Part shown: positions 46,317 to 55,237 of the stretch, piece by piece | Layout of the letters: every line of letters begins with the position of its first letter | Position numbering within the stretch: the stretch's first letter is position 1 | Source: an uncultured Granulosicoccaceae bacterium | GTDB taxonomy: Bacteria > Pseudomonadota > Gammaproteobacteria > Granulosicoccales > Granulosicoccaceae | Length of the DNA: 64,000 nucleotides | Reading direction: 5' to 3' | NCBI GenBank assembly: GCA_938005265.1 | Contig: CALLOA010000044.1 | Span: forward strand, 1 to 64,000 | The notes under the pieces: generated by a model | Seen by the model: the letters and a program-made list of their open reading frames with translations, nothing else | Database searches by the model: none | Told to the model about the DNA's origin: nothing | Program-made: the position numbers and the translations under genes

Positions 46317-48161
46317 ATGTCTCCACGTTTTACCGATTGTCAGCATCCACCGCACAGTCTTTTTATCAAACACAGGCCGAAAGTAGCGTTGTCACCTTGC
46401 CGAATGGCGGGTTTCCTGCTGCGAGCGCTATTGGCAGCCTGGTTCCTTGTCGCTGTCCAGATCAGGCCACTTGCGGCTCAGGAGCTGGGAATGGATCCTG
46501 GCATGATGCTGGATAACGCAGTACAAACCAGGAGAGGCAATCAGTTCTTTTTACAGCCGCCCGCGGGTGATAGAAGCTACCAGCTGGTTGCTGTCGCAGA
46601 ACAAGGGACATTGCAGGACTCCAGACCCTTTGAAATTATTGATTCAAGCAATTCAGGCAAACAGGATTATCAGGCGGCAAGTGGCAATAATGTCAGTCCT
46701 TTCTTTTTCGAATGGAATAATTCTCTTGGCAGGCTGAGTGCTGCATTGGAAATTGATACAGTCACCAGAGCTTACTACTACCGAAATAAGCCTGGCCTGG
46801 TGACAACCCCCGCATCACCTGTTTTGCGGGATCAGGCCCGCACGATTTATCGTGAAATTCCCGGCAATATCGGCGCACCGGGCTTACCACAGCTTAAAAA
46901 TTCTCTGGATGATTTTGTCCACATGGCGTTCTTCGAGCGTGATTCTGCAACAGCCACTGAGTTCCTGTCCGGGCTGGAAACTCTTTCGTATTCAGTCAGT
47001 CTGCGTGCAGGCAGATCGGTGCTTGATCATCCCTTCAACTACCAGCAACACGTATCAGGCAATAGAGAACTAAAACCACGCACAGGCAGTAGAATCGTAG
47101 CATCCATTCACTGGGCTGAGGACAGGGATGGCAACGGTGTGCAAGAAGTGTATCTGATAGAAATTAATGTGGGAGGTGTGAGCAGTAACCCGGCGTGGCA
47201 AAGCAATCAGCGTTGCGCACATGATCTTCAAACGCACGCTAACGTTATCTCAGGGCAGTATATGGTTCTGGGTGGTGAATATTGGCTGAACGGGCAGGGA
47301 TTGCCATTGCCAGCAGAACAGACCCGTAATCTGACGATAAACTGGGGCCGTATTCTGACGGAACTGGCTGAGCAGAGTCCTGGCTCTGACTGCAAGCTGA
47401 ATGCAACGTTACAAATGGTTCCCAACACCATGGGGCTGGGTGTTGCTATTGAAGCGAGGGGTGGGGTGTTGCAGTCACTGGAAATAGCAGGAGCACTTGC
47501 ACACAGGGAAGATTCACCACCATCTATAACCATCGAACCCCAGGTTGCGATTGATGTGTCTGGCGATGCTGACAGTGCGGTTCAAGTTCAATTTGCTCCA
47601 CAGTTGGAAGTGCTTCAAAGCGTGGATCAGTCAGTAGCATTGGATTTGCCGAACGAAACTGCTGTTACTCGCGAGCCCCTGGTCGAGGGTTCGTCAATTT
47701 ACCTGCCTTCGTCAGTTACCAATGAGGAGGGCTTCGCTGAGCAGACCTGGTGGCAGATTTTATCCGCCGAGGATTGGTCGCCTCGATGCAGTGATATCAA
47801 TCAGGTAAGCTTTGGACCCAGCGATGAACGAAGAAGCTGTGAAGTCTCGCCTGGGCTCTATTCTGTTATCGAACACGTTAGTGGTGTACGGTGGGATAAC
47901 CTTCGTGTTCTGACGGTGGCTGAAAATTCAGTGGTCGATTCCAATAATGGCTTCGAATTTGATGGCTTGATCTTCAATAATATAGAACGCACACTCAGTT
48001 GGACACAGCCCGGCTGGTATCAGGTGCAGCGGGAATCGGACTATGTGAGTGTCTGTGAGTCTGCCGGTTTCTGTGTGCTTGAGCCTGGTGTTTATCAGAT
48101 AGTCAATCACACAACCGGCCGTAAATGGCATAATTTTGTGGTACATCGTAACCAGCTTTGA
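46317..48161 (+). CDS. Hypothetical secreted protein with a duplicated Cys motif
   Basis: This 614-residue protein starts with AAGGTG about 10 bases upstream. A hydrophobic segment (AGFLLRALLAAWFLVAV) begins 30 residues in, so the true start may be the ATG at 46404. After LAAQELGMDPG the rest is extracytoplasmic, mostly beta-rich and without a family I recognise. The last ~150 residues hold two copies of a ~55-residue unit: two Cys, then V-x-PG-x-Y-x-V/I-x-x-H-x-x-G-x-x-W-x-N. It is divergent from the peroxidase gene across 262 bp and may be co-regulated with it. Confidence 0.75.
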   Translation: MSPRFTDCQHPPHSLFIKHRPKVALSPCRMAGFLLRALLAAWFLVAVQIRPLAAQELGMDPGMMLDNAVQTRRGNQFFLQPPAGDRSYQLVAVAEQGTLQDSRPFEIIDSSNSGKQDYQAASGNNVSPFFFEWNNSLGRLSAALEIDTVTRAYYYRNKPGLVTTPASPVLRDQARTIYREIPGNIGAPGLPQLKNSLDDFVHMAFFERDSATATEFLSGLETLSYSVSLRAGRSVLDHPFNYQQHVSGNRELKPRTGSRIVASIHWAEDRDGNGVQEVYLIEINVGGVSSNPAWQSNQRCAHDLQTHANVISGQYMVLGGEYWLNGQGLPLPAEQTRNLTINWGRILTELAEQSPGSDCKLNATLQMVPNTMGLGVAIEARGGVLQSLEIAGALAHREDSPPSITIEPQVAIDVSGDADSAVQVQFAPQLEVLQSVDQSVALDLPNETAVTREPLVEGSSIYLPSSVTNEEGFAEQTWWQILSAEDWSPRCSDINQVSFGPSDERRSCEVSPGLYSVIEHVSGVRWDNLRVLTVAENSVVDSNNGFEFDGLIFNNIERTLSWTQPGWYQVQRESDYVSVCESAGFCVLEPGVYQIVNHTTGRKWHNFVVHRNQL

Positions 48162-48237
48162 AATTTGCGGTAATGAATGCATTGCTGTTGAGGCTTCTAC
48201 TGTCTAAGCTAATTGGTCCCAAAACGGTGTGCGGCTA

Positions 48238-49386
48238 ATGAATTCTGTCAGTATTCTTGAACATCTTGTGGCCTTTGACACGGTCTCATCAAAAACCAAT
48301 CTGCCAATGCTTGATTGGATTGAGGAGTATCTGTCGAGTCACGGAGTTACAGCTTACAGGGTGCCGGATGAGAGTGGCATAAAAGCCTCCCTGTATGCGC
48401 AAATAGGGCCACCGGAAAAGTCAGGGTATGTGTTATCGGGGCATACCGACGTTGTCCCGGTTACAGGCCAGGATTGGAGTAGCGATCCTTTCAAGCTGGA
48501 AACACGCGAGGGAAAGGTATTTGCGCGTGGTACCTGTGATATGAAAGGTTTTCTTGCCTGCATGCTTGCTGCGGTTCCGGATATGGTGGCAGCCAATCTT
48601 GATACGCCGCTAGTTCTTGCCTTTAGTTATGACGAAGAAGTCGGTTGCACAGGCGTGCGGCCCATGTTGGCTCAAATGAAAAACTGGAGCGTGCGGCCCA
48701 AGGGTTGTTTTGTCGGTGAACCAACCAGTATGTCAGTCGTTGTTGGTCACAAGCAAAAGCTCAGTAAGCGGGTATTGTTGAAGGGACTAACCGGGCATAG
48801 TTCCCTGGCCCCTCAGGCTGTTAACGCACTGGAATATGCAGCCCGGATGGTGACCACCATCTCGGATATCGGGCGTCGCCTGGCTGAGCAAGGGCCACGT
48901 GATGAACTGTATGACGTGCCTCATACTACGGCGCACGTAGGTAGAATGGTTTCAGGTACTCAACTCAATATTGTGCCCGGGGATGCAGAATTTGATTTTG
49001 AGTTTCGCGCTGTAGCTGGTGATGATCCGTATCAATTGTTTGGCGAAGTGGAGCAGGTTGCGGCCAGCCTGTTGCTTGAAATGCAGTCTGTCCATGCCGA
49101 CGCGTCGATTGAATTCCTGCCTTATTCAGAAATCGCCGGGCTGGATACAGCGATTGATTCGGAGATTGCGGAGCTGGCCAAACGCCTGGCTAGGAAAAAT
49201 AGCCACGCCAAGGTCGCATTTTCAACAGAGGCCGGTTTGTTTGACGAGATAGCAGGTGTCCCAACCGTTGTAGTTGGCCCAGGCTCAATTGAGCAGGCAC
49301 ATAAGGCGGATGAATATATAGCGCTTGATCAATTAGAGAGCTGCGACAGATTTATCGCAGCTCTTGTTCAGCATTGCTCAAGCTGA
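48238..49386 (+). CDS. argE: M20-family deacylase, acetylornithine deacetylase-like
   Basis: This 382-residue metallopeptidase has LSGHTDVVPV (metal histidine and aspartate), RGTCDMKGFLA, SYDEEVGCTGVRPM (catalytic and metal glutamates) and GEPTSM, as in ArgE. The ATG at 48238 fits the family start (MNSVSILEHLVAFDTVS); a GTG 9 bp upstream is possible. ArgE removes acetyl from acetylornithine in arginine synthesis. No arg cluster is adjacent, so another N-acyl amino acid could be the substrate. Confidence 0.85.
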   Translation: MNSVSILEHLVAFDTVSSKTNLPMLDWIEEYLSSHGVTAYRVPDESGIKASLYAQIGPPEKSGYVLSGHTDVVPVTGQDWSSDPFKLETREGKVFARGTCDMKGFLACMLAAVPDMVAANLDTPLVLAFSYDEEVGCTGVRPMLAQMKNWSVRPKGCFVGEPTSMSVVVGHKQKLSKRVLLKGLTGHSSLAPQAVNALEYAARMVTTISDIGRRLAEQGPRDELYDVPHTTAHVGRMVSGTQLNIVPGDAEFDFEFRAVAGDDPYQLFGEVEQVAASLLLEMQSVHADASIEFLPYSEIAGLDTAIDSEIAELAKRLARKNSHAKVAFSTEAGLFDEIAGVPTVVVGPGSIEQAHKADEYIALDQLESCDRFIAALVQHCSS

Positions 49387-49409
49387 TGCTTTGTTGGCTT
49401 TTTGAGTAG

Positions 49410-49471
49410 CGAGCAGTTTGCTAGAACTGCTCGTCACGGTAGCAGTTCAATTGGCTAGACCTGCTCGTCAC
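49410..49471. repeat. Terminator-like inverted repeat and duplicated gene end
   Basis: CGAGCAGTT/AACTGCTCG (49410-49418, 49425-49433) is a 9-bp stem between convergent genes. An 18-bp direct repeat (49420-49437 and 49454-49471, one mismatch) duplicates the last codons and stop of the minus-strand gene: the gene ends CDEQV-stop, and the copy reads RDEQF-stop. Confidence 0.7.
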
Positions 49472-51539
49472 ATAGCCAGCGAAGGATTTTTGTTACTTCC
49501 AACAGCTTTTCGCTACCAAGATTCGCATGTCCACCTCGAGCTAACTCGTCGAATTCACTGTTGCTTACTGCAAGTCGTCTTGAATCTGACTGCCGCAGGT
49601 TGAGTATCTTGATGCGTTCCCGAATTTCACCAGCCAGATCATCTGGCGAATTGCTGGCGGAATTAGCGATGGTTGCGCCTTGGTCCGATGATTTGCCCGA
49701 CGAGCCAGACAGAGCAGCTCCAGCGGCACCGGCAACAACTGCACCACCCGCTGCTGCTGCAACTGATCCCGAAGACCATGATGAACTGCCTCGTCCCGAG
49801 CTGCTTTTGCCTGAGTTGCCGCTATTGCTGGAAGAGATGCCAGATGTGCTGGCGGAACCTTTGCTTCCATTACTGGATTGCAGCTTCCTTGCCTGAGGTA
49901 TCCACTCGTCACGTTCTATGCGCCCGGGGAAATCCATAGCAGTATTCACATTGTCTACATCAGTCTGCTGAAAGTTGGCGATCTGGCTAAAGTTGTAAAT
50001 ACCCATGCTGTTTAAATCCTGTTCGATAACAGGACCTATGCCGCTTATCAGTTGTAGATTATCTGCCTGTGCTTCACGGTTAGTGAAACGTAATGTTTCT
50101 TTAGTGACTGCAGCCTGTCCGGAACCGGTAGAGCCTGCTGAAGCCTGCTTGCTGGCCGAGCCGGATCCACCGCTGCCACTTTGATCCTGCATCAAGCGTT
50201 TGGCTTGCGGAATCCATTCATCCCGTTCGATGCGCCCCGGGAAATCGAGCGCTGCGTTGACATTATCGATGTCGGCTTGCTGGAAATTTGCAATCTGCTT
50301 GAAGTTGTAAACACCCATGGTGTTCATATCTTCTTCGATTGCGGGACCGATTCCGTTTATCTTCTGGAGATCGTCAGCTTGTGCTTCACGGTTTGTGAAA
50401 CGCAACGTGTCCTTAGTGACTGCAGGCTTGGTTGCGCCGGAAGTACGTGATGAAGCTCCCGAGGTCTGGTTGCCTGCGGAGCCGGATCTACTGCTGCCAC
50501 TTTGATCTTGCATCAAGCGTTTGGCTTGCGGAATCCATTCATCCCGTTCGATGCGCCCCGGGAAATCGAGCGCTGTATTGACATTGTCGATGTCGGCTTG
50601 CTGGAAATTTGCAATCTGCTTGAAGTTATAAACGCCCATAGCATTCATATCCTTCTCGATAGCAGGGCCGATTCCGTTAATCTTTTTCAGATCATCAGCG
50701 TGTGCTTCACGGTTGGTAAAACGCAGAGTTTCCTTGCTAACCGGCTTGTTACCATGGGTAGAAGCAGCGTTACTACCTGAAGTGCCACCGCCTGAAGCAG
50801 TGTTGCCCGATCTGCCAGCGCCTGAATTTGCAGCGCCTAAACCCGTGTTGCCCGATCTGCCACCGCCTGAACTTGCAGCGCCTGAAACAGTGTTTCTCGA
50901 CCTGCTACTACCTGAACTTGCACCAGCTGAACCCGTGTTGCCTGATTTACCACCGCCTGAACTTGCACCAGCTGAACCGGTGTTGCCTGACCTGCCACCG
51001 CCTGAACTTGAACCAGCTGAACCGGTGTTGCCTGACCTGCCACCCCCTGAACTTGTACCCCCTGAACTTGCACCACCTGAAGCCGTGCCGGCTGAAACAT
51101 CGTTGGTTGACGTGCTACCGCTGGAAGCCGTACCACCTGAACCAGTTTTACTTGACGTGGCACTAGCGGAACCGCTCTTTTGCCCAGTGCGGTTATTGTC
51201 GTTGCCAGCGCTTTTATCTGCGGCAGAATCGGAGCGATTGGTGTTGGATGTCGCTACACCGGAAACTGAAGTAGCACCATTTTGGCTACCGCCTGAAGAT
51301 GATTGTTTCTGGCTGCTATTCGTAGAGTTACGGAACTGCGTTGTCTGTTTGCCGGTTTGACTGCTCTTGTAGCCACTCGCAGGAGTGCCTGTGCTGGTCG
51401 TTCCGCTTTTACCGGAGTCTCCTTTTACGCCCGCACGTTGGTATTCGAGTGCCGAATGCTGTTCTTCCTGCCAATCGCGAAATGCATGGAGAAGGAAGTA
51501 AGCCGCTACAGAAAGCAGAATGAGGACGACCAAAAACAT
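49455..51539 (-). CDS. Membrane-anchored Gly/Ser-rich protein with three helix-hairpin-helix domains
   Basis: This 694-residue protein has an N-terminal membrane segment (VVLILLSVAAYFLLHAF). About 240 residues of Gly/Ser/Thr-rich sequence follow, with SSGGGRSGNTGSA-type 15-residue repeats. Three ~75-residue domains (about 265-345, 372-452, 477-550) then share DDLKKINGIGPAIEKDMNA, YNFKQIANFQQADIDNV and GRIERDEWIPQAKRLM. These resemble the HhH-like domain found fused to L21 and NuoE-type proteins. A Gly/Ala-rich second hydrophobic segment and an ~80-residue C-terminus follow. HhH domains bind nucleic acid or protein, so a membrane-anchored form is unusual. The function is unknown. Confidence 0.85.
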   Translation of the reverse strand: MFLVVLILLSVAAYFLLHAFRDWQEEQHSALEYQRAGVKGDSGKSGTTSTGTPASGYKSSQTGKQTTQFRNSTNSSQKQSSSGGSQNGATSVSGVATSNTNRSDSAADKSAGNDNNRTGQKSGSASATSSKTGSGGTASSGSTSTNDVSAGTASGGASSGGTSSGGGRSGNTGSAGSSSGGGRSGNTGSAGASSGGGKSGNTGSAGASSGSSRSRNTVSGAASSGGGRSGNTGLGAANSGAGRSGNTASGGGTSGSNAASTHGNKPVSKETLRFTNREAHADDLKKINGIGPAIEKDMNAMGVYNFKQIANFQQADIDNVNTALDFPGRIERDEWIPQAKRLMQDQSGSSRSGSAGNQTSGASSRTSGATKPAVTKDTLRFTNREAQADDLQKINGIGPAIEEDMNTMGVYNFKQIANFQQADIDNVNAALDFPGRIERDEWIPQAKRLMQDQSGSGGSGSASKQASAGSTGSGQAAVTKETLRFTNREAQADNLQLISGIGPVIEQDLNSMGIYNFSQIANFQQTDVDNVNTAMDFPGRIERDEWIPQARKLQSSNGSKGSASTSGISSSNSGNSGKSSSGRGSSSWSSGSVAAAAGGAVVAGAAGAALSGSSGKSSDQGATIANSASNSPDDLAGEIRERIKILNLRQSDSRRLAVSNSEFDELARGGHANLGSEKLLEVTKILRWLCDEQV
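50191..50680 (-). repeat. 321-bp period duplication of helix-hairpin-helix domains
   Basis: Two near-identical DNA copies lie 321 bp (107 codons) apart; for example, the same sequence begins at 50191 and 50512. They encode the first and second HhH domains. The third copy, near 49890-50110, is more diverged. This points to a recent domain duplication. Confidence 0.85.
50800..51110 (-). repeat. 45-bp in-frame repeats coding Gly/Ser-rich units
   Basis: Units of about 45 bp (15 codons, SSGGGRSGNTGSA type) repeat seven to eight times with small changes inside the protein gene. They also keep other frames open on both strands, which explains the long antisense frames here. Confidence 0.85.
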
Positions 51540-51848
51540 ATCAAATCTCCTGTGTTGCAGGGCAGTCTGACATTAGTTGCCCTTATCGTGGCAAGCCGCA
51601 CCGAAGTTTCTTGCAAAATACAGTAGCACGCCGTACCGGGGAATTTCGTTACTTTGCGGACTATAACTTAAATACTCGCCGTTGTACGCCGTGTAGGAGC
51701 GCGTGGCGAAGTTTGGAAAACATGTTTACAAATCCTTAGTGCAGAGAGTCATTTGCCGTTTAAATCCTGGCATTGAAATAAACCGTGAGACTGGTGGTCT
51801 GGGATCCGGCAGGATGCAATAGTCTTGTTGTTGCAAAGGAGGCGTGTT
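51540..51848. other. Intergenic region, divergent promoters
   Basis: This 309-bp gap lies between the HhH-repeat gene and a possible small Cys-rich gene. No gene or known RNA was recognised in it. Confidence 0.45.
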
Positions 51849-52049
51849 GTGGAAAAGTGTACAGATTCCCTGTTCAGTTGTTGTTCAGTTAAAGGACACG
51901 TTGTTTTACAAGACGCAAATGTCTGGAAACAAGTCAGCGCTTCAGACTGGGCTCACTTCCTGTTTTCGCACAAAAAAGCAATTAAATGCATGAATTGTTC
52001 GGATATTTTTGTCTGGACGCCTTTATTTAGGGGGTGTTTCGCCCGCTAA
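51849..52049 (+). CDS. Possible 66-residue Cys-rich small protein
   Basis: A GTG start at 51849 has AAAGGAGG six bases upstream, one of the best ribosome sites in the window. The frame codes for 66 residues with six Cys, including CC near residue 11 and CMNC in KCMNCSDIF near residues 49-52, which could bind a metal. There is no signal peptide, and I recognise no family. It lies 228 bp before the HiPIP gene on the same strand. The strong ribosome site favours it, but the frame is short, so a chance frame cannot be excluded. Confidence 0.45.
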   Translation: MEKCTDSLFSCCSVKGHVVLQDANVWKQVSASDWAHFLFSHKKAIKCMNCSDIFVWTPLFRGCFAR

Positions 52050-52216
52050 ATGGTTAACAAGGATGGCCCCGGCTGGATTTTGCTGTTTGTGGCTGCGGGT
52101 TGAAACGGACTAATTGGATTTTATGTGCAGCTTGTTAGGTAGTGGCTTGAAACTAATTAACATAGCGATGCTCTAATCATCCGAATTTAGCGTATTTCAT
52201 ACATTCATCCTTTTAG

Positions 52217-52245
52217 CAGGCAGGCCGCCTGAGTGGCAATGCCAC
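52217..52245 (+). promoter_or_regulatory. Two adjacent stem-loops in the HiPIP leader
   Basis: CAGGC/GCCTG (52217-52231) and GTGGC/GCCAC (52233-52245) lie side by side about 35 bp before the HiPIP start. They may stabilise the mRNA or act as an operator; neither role is shown. Confidence 0.45.
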
Positions 52246-52277
52246 GAAACGCCCTTTACTAATTTCAGGATATAACC

Positions 52278-52580
52278 ATGACAGATAAGAGCCGACGTAA
52301 ATTCAACAAGCTGCTGGGGACCGGTCTGGTTGCAGTTCCTATAGCGGGTCTGATGGGTACTTTACCGTCACGGGCTGCTGACAAGCCGCTTCTTGATGCC
52401 GGAACCGCGCAAGCCAAAGCACTACAATATATGGCTGAATCCGATAAGAAAGGTAAGATCTGCGGTAACTGTACTCTATTCCAGGGTGCTGCCGGAGACG
52501 AGACAGGTCCTTGTCCGTTATTTGGTGAGAACGTGGTCAGCTCAAAGGCATGGTGTAGCGCCTGGGTTGCAAAGGCCTGA
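52278..52580 (+). CDS. hip: High-potential iron-sulfur protein (HiPIP)
   Basis: This periplasmic [4Fe-4S] electron carrier has 100 residues. A twin-arginine signal (SRRKFNKLLG) fits export of a folded cluster protein by Tat. The four cluster cysteines are in CGNC, GPCPLF and AWCSAW with the family spacing. A strong terminator follows. HiPIPs carry electrons between cytochromes and terminal oxidases or photosynthetic centres; nearby peroxidase genes could be partners, but that is inference. Confidence 0.93.
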   Translation: MTDKSRRKFNKLLGTGLVAVPIAGLMGTLPSRAADKPLLDAGTAQAKALQYMAESDKKGKICGNCTLFQGAAGDETGPCPLFGENVVSSKAWCSAWVAKA

Positions 52581-52623
52581 TCCGGTCATGTAGTTTCATT
52601 GTCTACAAATAGGTAGCACCAAG

Positions 52624-52650
52624 AAAGCCGGCTCTGACGCCGGCTTTTTT
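52624..52650 (+). terminator. Rho-independent terminator after HiPIP
   Basis: AAAGCCGGC/GCCGGCTTT (9-bp stem, 6-nt loop) is followed by more T residues, 44 bp after the HiPIP stop. Confidence 0.9.
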
Positions 52651-52784
52651 CGTTATGTCTCCTGCCTGGCAGTTCTCGGCTCCAGTAGCGTTTTATCCTC
52701 CCGTCTCTGATACTATTTCCTGCTTGGTTCTGGCCAAGGCAGTTAGGTAAATTCCTGCTTAACTTGCATCCTTAGAATAGTTTG

Positions 52785-53777
52785 ATGATGAATATCCTCT
52801 TGCAAGGCCGAATTGCTGTTGATGCAAAACATTATCTGGAAAAGTTGGCTGAACCGAACTGGACAGTCGATATCTGGGATCCGGATACGATGTCTTTGGA
52901 AGAATTTGATGAGTCGGCATCGATCTGTAATGTGATGATAGGCGGAAATATTCCGCGAGAAAACTGGCCTTCTGCTCCCGAGTTGAAGTTGTTCCAGATT
53001 CCGTGGGCCGGATTTAACCACACGGGGCCGCAAAAAATGCCACTAGGCATACCTGTGTGCAATTGTTTTGAACATGAGTCCAGCATTGCCGAGTACGTCA
53101 TGTTGGGATTGCTTGAATGGGAAATCCGTCTCTGCCGCATGGACGCTTCAATGCGTGAGCATGGCTGGGGTGGTCGTATCATCGGTTTGACCGGTAGCTA
53201 TCATGGCGAGTTGGCAGGCAAGACAGTGGGCTTTGTAGGGTACGGGCATATCGCCGAGGCTGTGGCGCATCGGGCGCGTGCTTTTGGTCTTACACTGAAA
53301 GCCGTACGGCGTAAAAATGAAGAATGCCCGAAAGAACTCGATTGGCTGGGTACTCTGGACGATCTCCCTGAATTATTGGCAAGCAGTGATTATGTGATTG
53401 TGGCCTGTGATCTTAATGAGTCAACAAAAAACCTTTTTGATGATCGGGTGCTGGCTATGATGCAGCCGACGTCGGTGCTGGTAAACGTCTCGCGTGGTGG
53501 CATTGTTGACGAAAAAGCTCTCTACGATGCGTTACAACAACGCAAAATAGCTGGCGCGGTGATTGATGTCTGGTACAACTACAATGAAAAAGGAAAGCCT
53601 GAAGTTGCTCCCTTTAATTTTCCTTTTAATGAGCTTGATAACATTATAATGAGTGCGCATGAAAGTGGCTGGACAGAAAACCAGGTTAAACGACGTTGGC
53701 AGTTTATCGCTGAAAACATCCGTAGAGTTGAATCGGGTCAAGAACCACTGAATGTGGTATTCCACGGGCAGGCCTGA
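52785..53777 (+). CDS. D-isomer-specific 2-hydroxyacid dehydrogenase
   Basis: This 330-residue NAD-dependent enzyme interconverts a 2-hydroxy acid and a 2-keto acid. GKTVGFVGYGHIAEAVAHRA is the nucleotide fold, VNVSRGGIVDEKAL contains the substrate-site region, and SAHESGW holds the catalytic histidine. The N-terminus (MNILLQGRIAVD) is normal; two adjacent ATGs (52785, 52788) could start. The terminator overlaps the end of the gene, so it is a single-gene unit. The substrate is unknown. Confidence 0.87.
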   Translation: MMNILLQGRIAVDAKHYLEKLAEPNWTVDIWDPDTMSLEEFDESASICNVMIGGNIPRENWPSAPELKLFQIPWAGFNHTGPQKMPLGIPVCNCFEHESSIAEYVMLGLLEWEIRLCRMDASMREHGWGGRIIGLTGSYHGELAGKTVGFVGYGHIAEAVAHRARAFGLTLKAVRRKNEECPKELDWLGTLDDLPELLASSDYVIVACDLNESTKNLFDDRVLAMMQPTSVLVNVSRGGIVDEKALYDALQQRKIAGAVIDVWYNYNEKGKPEVAPFNFPFNELDNIIMSAHESGWTENQVKRRWQFIAENIRRVESGQEPLNVVFHGQA

Positions 53778-53795
53778 TAACCTGCCGTCTTTTTC
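53767..53795 (+). terminator. Terminator overlapping the dehydrogenase stop codon
   Basis: GGCAGG/CCTGCC (53767-53772, 53781-53786) forms a 6-bp stem whose 8-nt loop contains the stop codon, followed by a T-rich run. Confidence 0.8.
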
Positions 53796-53861
53796 CTTTG
53801 TTAAACTGGCTTTGCTCCCTCGGACCACTGCCCGGGGTTATTTCAATCTCACCGATGCAAA

Positions 53862-55217
53862 TTGCTGGTGCAAAATAACAATAAGTTGACAGAAGGTTCT
53901 ATCCTTCGCCACCTCGTCCGACTTTCCATACCTGCATCTATGGGTATGGTTTTTACCACCCTCTATAATTTGACCGATTTCTGGTTTGCAGGATTATTAT
54001 CTGACGTAGCACTCGCCGGTGTGTCGATCGCCGGTAGTGTGTTCTTCCTTTTGCTTTCTGTCGGTATTGGTATGCAGACAGGTACATCGGCAGTTGTCGC
54101 ACCTGAGGTCGGGCAGGGAAATGATGAAACAGCAATCAGCTATGTCGACAATGCCTTGGGCCTGGGAATAGTTTTAAGCCTTTTCGTTATGTTGCTGGGT
54201 TGGTGGTTGAGTGAACCATTGGTTGCCTTTCTTGGTGCTGAAGGCGCAGTGGGGGCAATGGCACTGGAATACCTGGCAGTTGTTTTTTTTGGCGCACCGC
54301 TTTTTACACTTTCGTTTATTGGGGCTGGTGCTCTGATGGCGCATGGTGATACGAAATCCAATCGCAACGTTCTCGTAGTTGGTTTTTTTGCTAATTTTCT
54401 GCTGAATCCCTTGCTAACTTTTACCTTCGGTCTGGGCGTTACAGGCTTGGCTTTGGCTACTGTTGTAATAAAAGGAGGGAGCGCATTTTATTTATTTTAT
54501 ATCCTGAAGAAAATACAGGGGCGATACAACAGACCACGCCTTGAATTTTCACTGAGTCTTGCTTTGCTAAAGCAAGTTCTGCCGGCGAGTTTTACTATGC
54601 TGACAATTATCGTTGGCGGATTTGTAACCTTGTCTTTCATAGGACGTTTTGGCAGTGACAACATAGCTGGCTATGCAGTGGGCTTGCGCTTGGAACAAGT
54701 GTTGTTGTTACCGGCTCTGGGATTGAACAGTGCCGTATTGGCCATCTCGGGGCAAAATTATGGTGCTGGAAAAATGGACCGCGTTCGCGAAACGTATAAA
54801 TGTGGTCTACAGGTTGGCTTGCTAATGGCGCTTGTTTTCATACCCGTCATGCTATTTCTTTCCCCATTGATGATGGGTTTCTTCAGCGATAACGAATCCA
54901 TTATTGCGACAGGCACAACCTATCTCAGAATTGATGCTCTGGCCTATTACCCATACGTTGTGCTGTTTCTCGCCAATGCCAGTTTGCAAGCGATAAAACA
55001 GCCTCTGTTCCCGATGGTTCTGGGTATTGTGCGTCAACTCTTGTTGCCAGCGTCGATAAATTTCCTGTTGGTTGTAATCTACGGATTACCCATGATCTCG
55101 ATATTTATCACTATTATAATTGTTGTGTTTTTCAGTTCCTTAGTTTCTCACTTCTATACGAAACGTCAATTGGCACGAAATGATTTACCGACAACCAAAC
55201 ATGCTACGAGCCATTAA
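53862..55217 (+). CDS. MATE family efflux transporter
   Basis: This 451-residue membrane protein has 12 predicted hydrophobic segments. It begins ILRHLVRLSIPASMGMVFTTLYNLTDFWFAGLL, the typical MATE opening. An internal second half (LLKQVLPASFTMLTIIVGGFV) repeats the first, as MATE pseudo-symmetry requires. It should export cationic compounds or drugs with Na+ or H+. The start is TTG or a nearby GTG (53868); no clear ribosome site is present. Confidence 0.9.
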   Translation: MLVQNNNKLTEGSILRHLVRLSIPASMGMVFTTLYNLTDFWFAGLLSDVALAGVSIAGSVFFLLLSVGIGMQTGTSAVVAPEVGQGNDETAISYVDNALGLGIVLSLFVMLLGWWLSEPLVAFLGAEGAVGAMALEYLAVVFFGAPLFTLSFIGAGALMAHGDTKSNRNVLVVGFFANFLLNPLLTFTFGLGVTGLALATVVIKGGSAFYLFYILKKIQGRYNRPRLEFSLSLALLKQVLPASFTMLTIIVGGFVTLSFIGRFGSDNIAGYAVGLRLEQVLLLPALGLNSAVLAISGQNYGAGKMDRVRETYKCGLQVGLLMALVFIPVMLFLSPLMMGFFSDNESIIATGTTYLRIDALAYYPYVVLFLANASLQAIKQPLFPMVLGIVRQLLLPASINFLLVVIYGLPMISIFITIIIVVFFSSLVSHFYTKRQLARNDLPTTKHATSH

Positions 55218-55237
55218 TGTAGTTACGGGTATTGGCT

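Noticed and set aside
50800..51110. Regular 45-bp repeats that could suggest CRISPR
   Set aside because: They are contiguous, in frame and coding, with no unique spacers or cas genes.
50713..51360. Plus-strand frame of 215 codons rich in Pro, Glu and Leu
   Set aside because: It is the antisense of the in-frame Gly/Ser repeats of the real minus-strand gene; it has no ribosome site and no family.
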